From NCBI RefSeq assembly GCF_000004825.1, contig NW_008805069.1, positions 186,001 to 250,000 on the forward strand: a DNA stretch of 64,000 nt. The letters run 5' to 3'. This document shows positions 1-12,325 of this stretch, piece by piece (positions within the stretch are counted from its first letter, which is position 1; the number at the start of each line of letters is the position of its first letter). Source of the DNA: Heterostelium album PN500. Its lineage: Eukaryota > Evosea > Eumycetozoa > Acytosteliales > Acytosteliaceae. A program made the translations under genes and the position numbers. Under the pieces are notes generated by a model, which saw only the letters and a program-made list of their open reading frames with translations, was not told the origin of the DNA and did not search any database.

Positions 1-655
1 TTGGACATGCAAGTCTAAGATCTTTCCTGTAGGTTGGTGAGTTATAGTTTACAGCGGCATCGAATCCAAGTTCTCTCTTTAGGAATTCACACTTCTCATC
101 TGATCCAGCAATACCGACAACTCTACAACCCTTGATCTTTCCGATTTGACCAACAATCGAACCAACACCTCCAGCTGCAGCAGAGACAACCAGTGTCTCA
201 CCACTCTTTGGCTCACCAATCTCACGCATTCCATGATAAGCAGTCAAGCCGACAACACCAAGAATATTGAGATAGGTCTCAAGTGGTACCAACTTATCAT
301 TGACCTTGTAAATACCTCTGTTACCATTGAATTTGAATATCTCCATCCAAGGTAACTCTCCACAACAATGATCACCAACTGCCCATTTAGGATTGTTTGA
401 TTTAAGGATTCTACCAACACAGATTCCTATCATTGGCTCACCTACTTTATAGGATGCAGCATATGATTTAGCAGCTGATAAACGACCTCTTATATAAGGG
501 TCAACTGAAACAAGCTCTAACTTAATGACAATTTCATTCTCAGCCAATTCAACAGCCTCATAATTGAATTCTACACTCTGAACATCAAAGTCTGATTGCT
601 GAACCATTCTACCTTCAACATGGTTTTTCAATATAATTTTCTTTATCATTACCAT
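1..655 (-). CDS. MDR-family NAD(P)H oxidoreductase (prostaglandin reductase-like), partial
   Basis: A continuous minus-strand frame starts at the ATG at 653-655 and runs off the window edge, so only about 218 N-terminal residues are visible. The family is the zinc-independent medium-chain dehydrogenase/reductase group (leukotriene B4 12-hydroxydehydrogenase / prostaglandin reductase type), which reduces alpha,beta-unsaturated carbonyls with NADPH in the cytosol. What I see is the early motif VDPYIRGR, then GEPMIGICVGRI, the GLTAYHGM segment, and the dinucleotide-binding motif SAAAGGVGSIVGQIGK followed by GCRVVGIAGSDEK. These are in the order and spacing expected. No intron is seen in this part. 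A second ATG lies two codons in. Family assignment is secure. The exact substrate is not. Confidence 0.88.
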   Translation of the reverse strand, partial: MVMIKKIILKNHVEGRMVQQSDFDVQSVEFNYEAVELAENEIVIKLELVSVDPYIRGRLSAAKSYAASYKVGEPMIGICVGRILKSNNPKWAVGDHCCGELPWMEIFKFNGNRGIYKVNDKLVPLETYLNILGVVGLTAYHGMREIGEPKSGETLVVSAAAGGVGSIVGQIGKIKGCRVVGIAGSDEKCEFLKRELGFDAAVNYNSPTYRKDLRLACP

Positions 656-1552
656 TCTTGTTTTAAACTATAACTTGTTATATTAATGTGTAATATGAAT
701 ATGATTATGATCAACGAAATTTTATTCTATTAAATATTTATTTCGAAAAAAAAAAAAAACAAAAATTGTGGGGTGGTTACTACTTGTTTTCTGGTGAGGA
801 AAGGGGGTAGAGAAGATGAGTGAGTCACTGGTTTTTTGCATCAAAAAAAAAATATTCATTTTTGATGGTCATTTTTTTTTTCAAAAATTTGTTAAATTTT
901 TTTCAATGATAGTGATTGTGGCTGTTTTTCACAATTTTTTTTCTAAGTTTTTGCATTAGAGATTAATATTAAAAAAATAAAATAAAATATCAAACCTTGT
1001 TAGATTTTAATAAAAATTAGATAAATAGAAAGTATTTTTATAGTAGATTTAGAATATAAAGTTTGTTTTATTCTTTAAAAAAATTTTGAAAGAGTTTGGC
1101 CTCTGTTTTTCGATGGGTAAAATGAGTTTTCCAATCTGCATCGGAGTTCGGAGCAAGCTACAACGAACCCGAGAGATCAAAGAATACAGGGACAGACATA
1201 TTTATCAATGTTATGAAAGATTCAATCAAATTCTCAAAGATCTTCAATCAAAAATTGGTGTTCAAAAAATGGTTATTGTAATATGGGAAATTTATATGAG
1301 AAAATCAATGATTGGCAACTAGCGAAATAGATATTTAACAATGGACCCTACTGATTAAATAAAGCACATACATCAAATAGAAATGGTTCAACACACGATA
1401 TGTGAGCTTTAATTTCTATCGATTCCTTGAATAGTGGATAAAGCTGGTATCTTTCACTTTGCCAATCAACACTAAATATTAAAATTTTGGTTTTTATTTG
1501 AATCAAACACAATCAAATCAACAATAACCATATAAAATTCAATTGTATAATG
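656..1552. other. AT-rich intergenic stretch
   Basis: Mostly homopolymeric A and T tracts. A short open frame (from about 1116, MGKMSFPICIGV...) shows no family resemblance and I do not call it a gene. I see nothing else that I can support. Confidence 0.6.
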
Positions 1553-1589
1553 TTAGCGATACGAAAAAGCAACTTTGTATGATAGTAGA

Positions 1590-1835
1590 TTGACAAGAAA
1601 GTGAGTTAATAAATGAATAAATGAATAAATATAATATATATGAATATAAATATATAAATATAAATAAATAAATATAATACATATAATAGATATATAGAGA
1701 AATAAATAAATTATTGGATGAATAAATAAATGTATGAAAGGAAGAATGAAAGAATGGGTGGATGAAAGATTGAAAGAAAGAAAGAAAGAAAGAAAGAATA
1801 TGGATGAAAGGAAGAATGAAAGTGAATTAGGTGCT
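1590..1835. repeat. Simple-sequence tract (AATA/GAAA-type)
   Basis: Degenerate short-period repeats: AAATGAAT/ATAAATAT units to about 1730, then a purine-rich GAAAGAAAGAAAGAAA tract at about 1770-1797. Open frames across it are low-complexity and not credible as protein. Confidence 0.7.
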
Positions 1836-1909
1836 AATTCACTGCAGTGCAAATGTTGTCCGTCTAAGGACAATAAGGTAGCCGCCAAGGCAATGCCGGC
1901 ACCCATCAA
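1826..1909 (-). pseudogene. Signal-peptide-like coding remnant
   Basis: An unusually GC-rich patch for this region. On the minus strand it reads MMGAGIALAATLLSLDGQHL and then a short Cys-containing stretch before the frame dissolves into the simple-sequence tract. The start resembles a secretory signal (hydrophobic core GAGIALAATLLSL), but nothing downstream continues as a protein. The same patch contains two small inverted repeats (GTGAATTAG/CTAATTCAC and TTGTCC/GGACAA). It could be a gene fragment cut by repeat expansion, or coincidence. Confidence 0.25.
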
Positions 1910-2270
1910 TCAACATCAATAATATACACCAGCCAACATATAGTAATAGTCAATTATAATTAATTCAATTAATTAAATCAACTAAATAAGTAATAGTCCA
2001 AAACAACAGATCGAAATAATAATTAAATTAGAATCTGTTGTTTCTGAATTAAGTATTCAACATTCAGCCGTCAAGCTTCTCAATAATGAATATATTGAGT
2101 TTAACGCGACGTTAAAGATTCATTCATTTTAATCATTCAACATTAAAAATAGAAACTGAAGAAATTAAATAAATAAGAAAAGAATTAAAATAAAAATATA
2201 AAAAAATTAGATTATATAAAATATTATTGAAAATAACTCATTATTGTTATTAATTACGAATCATATGAGA

Positions 2271-2608
2271 GATGGCAGACCCAAACGAACAATCAATAGA
2301 AACAACCCACTACTACCACAACCACAACAACCACTGGATCAACGACATCCATAGATCCAACAACAACAACAATAACAACCAATACAAGCGACCTCACAAT
2401 GAATGATCTCGATAATAATAACAATAATGATCAAATCCCAACATCTCTACTTTGTTTCCTGATGTTGTTCCTATTACTACGCGCCCAGATTCACTCCCGT
2501 CAGATGTATTCCAAGCAACCCTGATCGCATCCAAGACTCCGATCTCTTCCTCTATCGTACCTGGTCAACCCGAGAACAAACAGCAAATAAATAGAAATAT
2601 AGTGTAAG
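2271..2608 (+). pseudogene. Broken coding-like remnant, family unknown
   Basis: This patch has coding-like composition but no continuous frame. It begins with MADPNEQSIETT, continues with Thr/Asn-rich sequence (GSTTSIDPTTTT) and ends with a non-repetitive stretch (TTRPDSLPSDVFQATL). The pieces lie in different frames, so it is not a working gene as assembled. I do not recognise the family. Thr/Asn-rich leaders occur both in dictyostelid host proteins and in retroelement Gag proteins, so either origin is possible. Confidence 0.35.
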
Positions 2609-4004
2609 AATATAAATATGTAACGCGTTGACAGCACAATGTGCACTGGACTAATACAGTACTTATATTGTATTACCTATATCTATTTATTTATAGAATG
2701 ATACATACCATATATAAACAAATTAAAGGAAAAAATAACCTATACTTTTTTGGAGAAAAAAAAAATAAATTTGAATTAGTTATCTTGAATATACTTGATT
2801 ATTTACCCACTCCCTGCACTGAGTGTGCCCCTGGTAATCCATTCTATTATTATTCACGACTATCATATCAAAATGGAGAAAATATACATGATAACCGGGT
2901 GGCTCGTTCGATGCACCTTTATTGTTGTTACTCAACAATATTTTTCTATTTAAAACAAAAAAGTTAATGAGTAAGAATGTTTATCCAATTTGATTTTCAA
3001 TTACATACATTTTATTTTCAAAGATTGTAGCTGAGTCGATATAATAACTTGACCACCTTAGTTAGAAATATTGACTAGTCGGCCCTTTATATATTCTAAA
3101 GTGGTGCATTTTAAAATATATAGTTTTATAGTGTGCCTACCCTATAATGCCGGATTGGTCTGTATCAAATAAGTTAGTAAAACATTAATTGAATAATGTA
3201 TACTAGACATTATTGAGTGACAGCCAGATGGGAGTCTTCATCTTTTACATTCGGTAATACCAGAATAATTTGTCGTAGGCATACAAAATTATCTGATATG
3301 TTGAACATAAATTAATGACATACGAAATATAATAAAGAAGTAAATAAAATTTATATTAATAAAATTATATGCGTATACCTTTATTGGACTATTCTCTTGA
3401 TTAAAAATACAAATAAAATCTAGAAAGATCACATTCTTTGTATGAATTGACCTTTGTATAATAGAATGAATTAGTTAAGTACATTCACAACTGCTCAGCT
3501 GCTATATAAGGAACTTATACTTACAATGAACTAAAACATAATATAAAACAAAATTTACTACTACCAAATCAATATGCTTCAACATTCAAACACTCCAGAT
3601 AATGAATCAGGTTGAAAGCGTTATTCTAAAATAATATAGCAAAGTGCTCACATGTTGAATTGTGTTTTTGATAATAACCAAAATCACCTTATTCAATGTT
3701 GAAATAAATTTGATTTGAAATGTACTAGACCAGACTCCCATCCGAACATATACATAGCTTCATCAAACCCATAACAACAAATGAAAAAATAGGCGAATTG
3801 ATTGCAAGATTCTTTACACACTACTGCATATACTATTTCAAAACAAGCAATCAAAAATTATTGAATAATTATGATCCACTAAAGATATGTCAAAGAAATA
3901 AAAATTAGTAATCTGTATTCATTAAAATAAAACAATTATTTACTTACACTATCTTTTATGCCTAAACATCTCCACATACCAAAAAGATTATAATAAAATT
4001 TGAA
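2609..4004. other. Intergenic stretch without a supportable gene
   Basis: AT-rich with scattered short open frames and no recognisable family. An 11-bp inverted pair, GATGGGAGTCT at 3227-3237 and AGACTCCCATC at 3732-3742, is the only structure I noted. With 494 bp between the arms it may be chance. Confidence 0.5.
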
Positions 4005-7000
4005 TTATAAAAATGATTTTAAAACATTTCCAATCATATTTTGAATTGGTCTTATTACCAGGTTTGATAATGGGTTCTTAATAAGTAGAGTGGAGAAGAG
4101 CTGTCCATAGTCCGCTATGGCTGTGAGGCATGGAATTCTTATAATAAGTTCTCGTAGAGATGGCCAATTGGATAAGAAGTCACCGGCATTGTTCATGTTT
4201 TCGTCTTCTTCTGCGGTATTCAACTGGTCCTTGATCTTTTCATATGGAATACAGAATCGATCGATCTCCATTGCATCGTCAGTTTCCTCAACTTGTTCCA
4301 TGATAGGATCTTCATGTGATGTCATTTCTACATCATTTGATGCTGCTGCTTCTGACTGTGGTGGAGATTGTTGTTGCAGTGTTTGTGAAAGTTGTTGTAA
4401 ATAGTTGATTTGTTGTTGTTGTCTATAATCTTGAATCTGCGAGTTGTAATTGTTATCGATTTCAAAGATTACGACAATTTCTTTTGCTGGTTTTGATTGT
4501 TCCGTTGATTGCACTGTAGTGTTGTGTTGAATAGGAGTATGGAGTGGTGTTTGGGTTGGAGTTTGGATTGGAGTTTGGGTTGGAGTTTGGATTGGTGTTT
4601 GGGATTGTGTTGGAATTGGTGTTTGGATTGGTGTTTGGGATGGGGATTGGATTGGTGTTTGACTATTTACATGAGTTGATTTGTGATGTTTTTGATTGTA
4701 CATTGATTCTTGATTATTATCTTCTTCTCTTATTCTTTTTTTTGTTGAATTGTTATTATTATTATTGTTATTGTTATTTATTTGGTTATTTATTTTTTTA
4801 TGTTGACTATTATTGTCACAATCATCCTCTCTTTCTTTTCTTTTACCACTATAAATCAAGCTCGATCCGATATCATGATCATCGTCACCAAAATCAATCG
4901 ATTCGATATCAAACAATGGTTTACTTTGGGTATTTTGTGTATTATTATGTGTATTATTATGTGTATTATTCTGTGTATTAATTTGTTTATTATTTTGTGT
5001 ACTATTTTGTATATTATCTTGTGTATTATTCTGTGTATTATTTTGTGAATTAGTCTGTTTTGTTTTCTTTGTTCCTCTGTAGCCTCTTCTTCTTTTGTTT
5101 GTACCAGAGAGTGTTTGGTCTGGTGTAGTTGTGGTAGCGGGTTTTGGTGAAGATTGAGATTAAGTAGAAGCAGCTTGTGAATTTGAAAGTGTTGGTTGAG
5201 ATGGTGACTGAGGTGACGAAACAATTTGTTCGAGCTGGTTTCCAAGACTGTGCCTCCTCCTTGGTGGTCGATTCGTAGCCTTTGGAAATTGTAGTCTCTT
5301 TACCAACTTGACTTTTCATAGCAGAATATTTGTAGATAGTCATTTTGTCAACTTCATTTCCACCCATGAATTTAATGAAATGTTTATTGGCACGCATCTT
5401 TTTTTTGTAAAAAAATATTGATTAATAATTGTTTTGAATTCAAATTATATAATTGATTAACTTACTGATCTATTATCTAAAAACTGGAAATGATGATACT
5501 CTGTAAAACCAGGAAAGATCTTTATTTCTTTCTGTTTCAATTCCTTTGGGTTATGAATTTCGACTGTTACTTTGATGGTAACAGCTTCCTTCTCTGATTC
5601 AGAGGTCAATTTGTATGTTCTTTGATAGTTGTTGTTGTCAGTGGTACTCTTGATTGCATTGATAACATCTTGATCTGTATAGATTGAATCTTTGAAACTC
5701 GACTTGTCTGCTATCGCTCTAGAAACCATTGAAAAATGTTGATCGCATTCACTCTTTCCGTGATAGGGTGCAAAAGTATTCAATTCGACGAGATACTTTC
5801 TTTTGGTTTTGTTTGGAGTGTTTGGATCAGCTACTTGCAACTTTGACAATGTATGCATATATGAAAGTATTTCATTTGACTTGAAGTGTCTAGCATTATC
5901 ACACCAAAATGTAATTTTGTTGATATTTAGACTGGTGAATAATGGATCATTGATTAATTTGTCGAGACATGAAATTGCAAATGTCGAACAGTGATTAAGT
6001 ACTTGTGAAAGACAGTCATAGTAGTGAGTCTTCAGCTTGTCACCTTGCTTATAGAAGAGGACCATTCCAAAGAAGGTACGAGCAGGTTGTTGGTAAAATT
6101 CATGGCTTACTTGCACTTGGATTTACCTAATGATATATTCTCTTTAAAATCACAGAGAATAATACACTCTCCTGCCTTTAACTCATTTTTCTAAATAAAA
6201 AAAAAAAAAAATTTCATTAATAAATCATTAACTAAATGTATTAATAAAATTATAATTACACATGTCAAATAATCATTCTTTCTTTGCTGAACAAACATCT
6301 TGTGAATAGTCAAGATTTCAAACAGTTTATGATCTTGATCTGAAAGTTGCCTAAACTTAATTCGTTTTGACTCGAGAGCCTGATACTGAACACACATTGG
6401 ACACATGTCGGTTCGATTCTTCATTTCTCTGACATACTCTGGTACGAAACTGTAAAATGCACTTCTACCCATGAGTGGATACTTGACTTGATCAACTTCA
6501 CTCTTCTTGAGGTAATCTGTAAAGCAGGTATTTATGTTTCCTAAAGCAAGGTTCTTGATTGGCACCAACTCGAATGCTCGTTTACCATCTGCGTCGAGTT
6601 CTTTGCTGTACAACCTCATGTTTTTACTTGATTCTTCAGTTATATCTTTCATATTGAAGTAACCTTCGACGGCTGTCCTTAGCATCGTGGTTCTTTGTCT
6701 TCTTGTCATTTGTCCATTGTGTGTAAATTTAGATCTCCAATTGCTGATCTCTTCTGCATTAATCAGTCTACCTGCACCATACTTATGTACGTGTTGAATT
6801 GCACGATTCCACGCATTATTATCTATTGTGATTCCAAACTCTCTGATTTCCTTAGAAGTGTAAAAAGGAACTAAACTTGATAACAATCTAGATTGGGAAT
6901 ATTAGTATCAATGATATACAAAATCGCGAGCATTACAAAACACTTACCTTGTTTTTTCATATCCATCTCTATCTGTATATTGGCCACTCTGAAGTGATGA

Positions 7001-7523
7001 AATAACATATGACAACGCAACAGCATGTGTGGTTGCTCCAGGTATCTCTTCATATATCTCCTTATATCCCTTTCTGAATTCTTCTGATGTAGTAATACTA
7101 CCATCTTTCTTTAATTCTTCAAGAACCTGAATATATTTATAGTTAAAAGTATTAACAATAATCATTCAAAACAACAGTTTATGATATGTATAGTTGTCAA
7201 TAGTGTACCTGCTTTCCAGTGGTATTCTTTGTTAACCAATCTTTCATTAAATGTGTCTGTTGATCAATCGTTACTTTGTTATGTTTTTTTGGTGATGCTA
7301 TTACATTAACTGAAGTTGTTATTAAATTTAAAACTTTACTTTTATTACCAGACCTCTCTGATAATTTACTATAGTCCTTATAACGATTACTCTTGACTGG
7401 TTTAGTGTTTGGATCACTAACTGATTTTATTGAATTAAACACTCCTTGTGTATAATTATTGAAAGAGGGAGCCAATGATCGACTATTATTACTCTTATTT
7501 TGTGTAGTTAATCTGCTTGCCAT
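4005..7523 (-). pseudogene. Spliced gene with a DDE-transposase-like core, broken
   Basis: Minus-strand exons fit GT-AG junctions: 7523-7209, 7126-6948, 6887-6260, 6190-5466, then from 5397 down. A Ser/Asn-rich N-terminus is followed by helical sequence, a possible zinc pair (DMCPMC) and a core with LCDFKEN, then TFWCDNARHFKS, then FAPYHGKSECDQHF. The order DF-EN / D-N-A / H-G-K-x-x-D matches the RNase-H-fold nuclease core of an animal/protist transposase family whose name I cannot give with certainty. The tail (to 4005) is rich in Gln, Asn and Thr-Pro repeats and contains DIESIDFGDDDHDIG. The frame is disturbed near 6125 and near 5250, and there is a TAA near 5165. As assembled it is a pseudogene or contains assembly errors. 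I found no terminal inverted repeats, so domestication is possible. Confidence 0.6.
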
Positions 7524-7845
7524 TTTAAAATAAAACTTGATTAAAATAACGAATCAAATATCAAATATAAATAATTAAAAAGAATCAATCACAACCTAAA
7601 TTTTTTCCTTTTTTTTTAAAAAAAAGCAAAACACAAAAAAGCACAGCCACATGATAATAAGTATTAGTTTGATGCACCTCTTTAACAATATTTCTGTTAA
7701 TGATTAAATCTATAGATTGTTTTATTTTTTCTTTATTATTAAATTTTAAATACGTCAGTTTATTAAAGTTTTATTTTATTTTATTTTTTCACTTTTAAAC
7801 GACATCTTTGATTTGATAAACAAACAAAAATATGTTTCGTTTAAA

Positions 7846-7928
7846 GTCGATGAAATGGAAGTACCATTGGGTTGCAAAGTTACATTCAAAGACACCAACG
7901 ACATTCTCAATTTCCAATTAACATTACG
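7846..7928 (+). pseudogene. Single-exon fragment resembling a NEDD8-conjugating E2 (Ubc12 type)
   Basis: The frame reads VDEMEVPLGCKVTFKDTNDI and continues LNFQLTLR up to a possible splice donor (GTATCT at 7929). This resembles the N-terminal beta-sheet of UBE2M/Ubc12 proteins ([20 protein letters not shown] in the human protein). The next expected segment (PDEGYW-like) is not found downstream and no active-site Cys exon is present. I infer an orphan exon left by a rearrangement or partial duplication. The match is short and the call tentative. Confidence 0.4.
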
Positions 7929-8760
7929 GTATCTTTTATGAAATTTAAACAAAGTTTAAAATAAATCTATACCTTTATAAATATTACATCCACTATCCTT
8001 TTTAGCCAATCTATGATTACATGTGCTTGTTTATATGTTTATTTTACTTTTTAGTTGAGCAATAGAACTAATTCTGTTATTGAACTCAAACTTTGTAATT
8101 GTTTCTGTTATTGAAATGCATGCTAATCGGTCATTGTCCAGTATTTAACCTTTATTTACTAATTTACTACATCTCGTATATTAATATCTTGGTGATAAAT
8201 ATTCAAATAATAATTAAATTATAACTATATTTTAAAAGAATGAATTAAGATGTCTGTTTTCTTTTGTTTTGATTGCAAAAAAAAAAACCAAACCAAAAAA
8301 TAATTAAAAAAAATTTTATTTTCAAATTCATCATTTTTTTTGAAAAACTTAGTTTTCATATGATCCATAACACAAAGTTTGGAAAGAATTATAAAAATGT
8401 CCCGATTTAGAATGTTTGCTAATATATTGGTATGATCATAGATATTAGAAAAGATTCTTTTTTTTTTCTTGATCCTCAATTCTTTTGTAAAAAACTTTTG
8501 GAACTAAGTTTTCAACCTTTCTTTTTAATAAGGAGAGAATTTGCCTCATTACAACTAAACTACTTTTTTGTTTTGATCAAAACCAAATTTTTTCATTTTA
8601 ATTTTTTTACTTTACAACCTTCAAATTTAACAACAAATACAATCTTCAAATTTATCAACAAATAAAATCTTCAAATTTATATAATAGTTATTATTTCTTA
8701 TATTTTTAAAATATTATATCTATTCTTTTTTTTTTATTCTTTCTCTATTCTTTATATTCT
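7929..8760. other. Intergenic stretch, nothing recognised
   Basis: Very AT-rich, with many A and T runs. Short open frames on both strands (for example around 8225-8665) consist of Phe/Ile/Lys/Asn runs and are not credible as proteins. Confidence 0.6.
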
Positions 8761-8887
8761 TTATCTATTTATCTATTATTTATCTTTTTATATATTGTTT
8801 AATATTTATCTATTCTTATTTATCTATTCTTTATCTATTTATCTATTATTTATCTTTTTATATATTGCTTAATATTTATCTATTCTT
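8761..8887. repeat. Tandem repeat upstream of the Fanzor-like gene
   Basis: Two copies of a segment of about 57 bp (8761-8817 and 8831-8887, period 70) built from TTTATCTA units, differing at one base (TTGTTTAAT versus TTGCTTAAT). They lie immediately upstream of the ATG at 8902, in the place of a promoter or 5' leader. Confidence 0.7.
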
Positions 8888-8901
8888 TTATTTATTTATC
8901 T

Positions 8902-11718
8902 ATGTCACACATTTCTATAGGTCCTTTTAAGGTCAAAGATGTCCTAAAGGATGAATTCTTTACAACTATTTCTTCTAATCTATCAGAAGATCAAAGAAGA
9001 TCTTTAGTACAAATTAATGATTTTCTTCATAAATTTATAATTAATAATCAAGATAATTTCACCAAAAATTTTCCAATTGTTAATAATATTATTGTTAAAA
9101 ATGAAGATGTTTTGACAAATTTAGAAAAAACAACTACCCACCTCACTATCTCATATAAAATAATATCGTATATATATAGGCGAATAATTGGTAGCGAAAT
9201 TCTAGAATCCAATCATATGGGAGAAGTTTGGAAATTGCTTCAATTTCAACCTATAAATATTCATGAGATAACTAATATAATTTCTGAAGAAGATACAAAG
9301 TATGTATAAAAAGTTTTTTTTATTTAAAAAATAATTCCTTGTTTATTTATATTTATTTTTAATAGAAAAAAGTTTTTAGAATTATTTGTATCTTTCAAAG
9401 ATGAATTCGATATAAAATCAAAATATTTTGATGAAGTACCTAAACAAGTGGCAACAAACTTGTATAATTTTCTCTACTCCCAGCTCCAGTCTCATTTAAG
9501 AAACCTTACGAAAGTTATTAACTCTTCTATTCAAAAGAATTTAATAAATCTTGAGATCAATGATAGTATTGACTCAAAGATTCATTTTTTAGATTTTATA
9601 ATAAACAACAATCTTGTAAGTATCAATTTTTTTTTAATTTACAATTTTTTTTTAGTTTTAATCAAAATTCCTAATTTTTTTAAATAGTTTCCCATCTTAT
9701 CGGACCACCAAGTAAAGAATCTAGTAGATAAATATAAAATCGATACAACAATCAAACTAGAGGAACGGTTGATCACACTTTTAGCCAATCACAAAAATGG
9801 CAAAGTTTCTATTGATTTTAGTGACTTTAAATTTAAAGGTAAGTTTTAAGTATATATATTTTAAGAGTATTTAATTTTAATTTATTAATATTAATTTTCT
9901 TTTCTAAAAATTTAAATAGAATTAAAAAAATTATTTTATTTTACACATTATGATCACCAAAATATTAAAGAACTTGGTTCGAACGATTTCAATGGATACA
10001 AGTACTATAGATTGGGACTCGGTGGTCTATTCAACAAGATAAAGTATACTCTGAAATACCTGAATCCTCTCAAAGCAGTAGAGGCCGATCTAACTGACGC
10101 ACTCTCTTTACATATATTTTTTATTAAATTTTTTAATGGTAAATATTTTTTTAATAAATATTAAGTTGAATTTTTATTAATTTCTTTTTTTATAGGACTA
10201 GATGATCCGAGCGATGTTTTCATCAGATTATCTAATTGGGGATTTGATTTTCCAAAATTACATCCCAAAATGAATCCTATAGAAGTTACATTCAATGAAG
10301 CTTCTATTGTCAAGATTGCACAATCTATACTTGGGGAAACCTATATGGATTATTCAAATGTTAAGCAATTTACCGACTTGGTCGAATTTGTGGAAAGATT
10401 AAAAGTGCAAGAAGAAAGTCCACAAGCAGTCAGTGAATATCTTTTATGTAAGAGCGATAATCACAAGAATGTTGGTTTACCAGATAACATTTTCAAAGAC
10501 TATATGCGTAAAAATGGAAATCATTATTATTGTGCGAGTTGCTCTTCATTAAATTCCAAGGTATACAGAAACAAGGATTCAAAACCAATAGAAGTAAAAC
10601 CAGCGAAAAAGAAAAAAATAACTAAATCAATTTTTAGAATTGTAAAGTTTTTTTCTGAAACTGTAGAGAGATCAGATCTCAATTTATCATCAAATTTAAT
10701 AGATCAAATACATCAACTAATTGGAATAATCTCAGAGTTTTTACATCATTTAAATTCTTCTTTGCCTAGATCTATCTCATCACCCTCCAAAGCCATCAAT
10801 GATCTCAAATCTACACTGAAATCATTAATCAATCTATATGGTCAAGATCAAAAGTCTACCGGTACCCTTAAGGAGGATTCCAAGATATCAAACCCTAATC
10901 CAAATTCAAAAACAAAATCAAAATCAAAATCAAAATCAAAATCAAAATCAACCAGTTCAAACTCTCAAACTTCTGTAATTTTAGATCAATCATCAACATC
11001 AACAACAAACTCTACAAAAGAAACAACAACAAGCTCTATAACAGAAACAACAACAAACTCTACAACAGAAACAACAAATGAGGAATCTACTGATAATAAT
11101 CAATTTTATTCGTCAGTCGATCAATTTAGAAATATTCAAACTTCCACTGCATCACCAATATCAAAAACCTACACCGACCCTAACTATGTTATTGATACTG
11201 AGAAGTATCCAAAGTTTGTTGGTTCACCATTGAATACCTTCTCAATGACCCCTCAAGTCTCTCCACCCACGTCTTCTATTATCACTCATCACCCTCTGGA
11301 TCCAAATGACATGTCACTCAATAAGGATAGAAAACTGTGTGCTACCGCCAATAGAATGCAAACATTATCAATGTTTAATGGAATTAGAAATACAAATTGG
11401 TTAGATTTACACCCATTCGTAGCTAACAATATGAGTGAATTCCCAAAGGAACACAAACTGATAATGCTCGATAGTCTTCAATCAATTCTATCCGATGGCC
11501 CCGGATTATCTATGTTATGTGGATCTGTAAATTTACAATTGCTTCATACTCTCATCAAAGATGGTGTTGTAGTAGTAGTTTCAAAACAATCATTTCAATC
11601 TTCATTCTCATTGAAATTAAAGATATTAGATAAGTCGGTAACAAAAACTATAACAGTTCATTTAACACGTCATCCTTGTTTTTACTCTAAAGAATTTATC
11701 TCAGCATTCTATTATTTT
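8902..11718 (+). pseudogene. Giant Fanzor/TnpB-like gene, 5' part (before the LTR insertion)
   Basis: Five exons fit consensus junctions and keep phase: 8902-9299, 9366-9615, 9688-9838, 9920-10138 and 10196 onward. The ATG at 8902 begins MSHISIGPFKVKD. This N-terminal portion, about 845 residues, matches no family I know. It is helical, has one CxxC pair (HYYCASCSS, near 10525), a Lys-Ser repeat (10909-10950) and Ser/Thr-rich linkers. A more globular block follows near 11300-11700 (ANRMQTLSMFNGIRNTNWLD). The last exon is interrupted at 11718 by an LTR retrotransposon. The frame would otherwise run only about 17 codons into the LTR before a stop. The same frame and phase resume at 19019, so this is the front of the gene listed at 19019-23472. 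Function of this part is unknown. Confidence 0.7.
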
Positions 11719-12319
11719 TGTTATTTTACAATGGTAATAATATCATATTATAATATACATATAAACATATAAATATAATACTTACAACTTTGATATAAGA
11801 TTAGGAATTACTTTAGGAATAGTTTTGGTACGAGGAATATAGATTTAATGAATGTAATAAAATTTAGAGATATAATTTACAGTATAATATTTAAAGATAA
11901 TAATTTATTTATTTTACAATTTGAAGATAAGAATAATATTTTGTAATGTTGAATAATGTTGAATAATTAATTAATTTCTATAATGGATTTCCATGGTATT
12001 TATACTGTTGGATTTCTTCGACCAGTGCAGTTGCCCAATCTCAGAAATCTGTTCTTGATTAACTAGTTTGGTATTCATTGTAGATTAACTTGTTGGTTAT
12101 TTCTTTATGTTAACTTTGGTAGATTGATATTTTGTTGATTCACTGAATGTTGATATTATTCGAATATATTTGATTATTGCTAAACAGTTGAATTATTAAT
12201 TTAAGTTATTTGAAATCGTGTCCATGAACTGTTTGAATTGTGATAGTTGAGTTCTTAATAAATTATTGAAGTGTCAGTTGATTTGATTATTATAATTCTA
12301 AAATGTTAATTTTAGAACA
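11719..12319 (-). repeat. 3' LTR of the gypsy element
   Basis: 601 bp, TG...CA bounded, the left-hand copy on the plus strand. It has the same length as the partner at 18413-19013, and I saw no mismatch on reading both through. Confidence 0.93.
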
Positions 12320-12325
12320 CTGTCT

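Noticed and set aside
1116-1322. Short plus-strand open frame (MGKMSFPICIGV...)
   Set aside because: No family resemblance, no splice context, and embedded in homopolymer DNA.
2641-2967. 108-codon open frame
   Set aside because: No ATG at its front that fits, low-complexity Lys/Asn/Phe content and no homology. Probably chance in AT-rich DNA.
3227-3742. 11-bp inverted pair as transposon ends
   Set aside because: No flanking duplication and no transposase between the arms. The match is short enough to be chance.
4544-5048. Plus-strand hydrophobic frames (Phe/Gly/Leu and Ile/Cys repeats)
   Set aside because: Antisense of the Thr-Pro-Gln and Asn-Thr-Gln repeats in the minus-strand gene.
8761-8887. 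Possible CRISPR-like array
   Set aside because: Only two direct copies with no unique spacers. It is a simple tandem repeat. No CRISPR array is present in the window.
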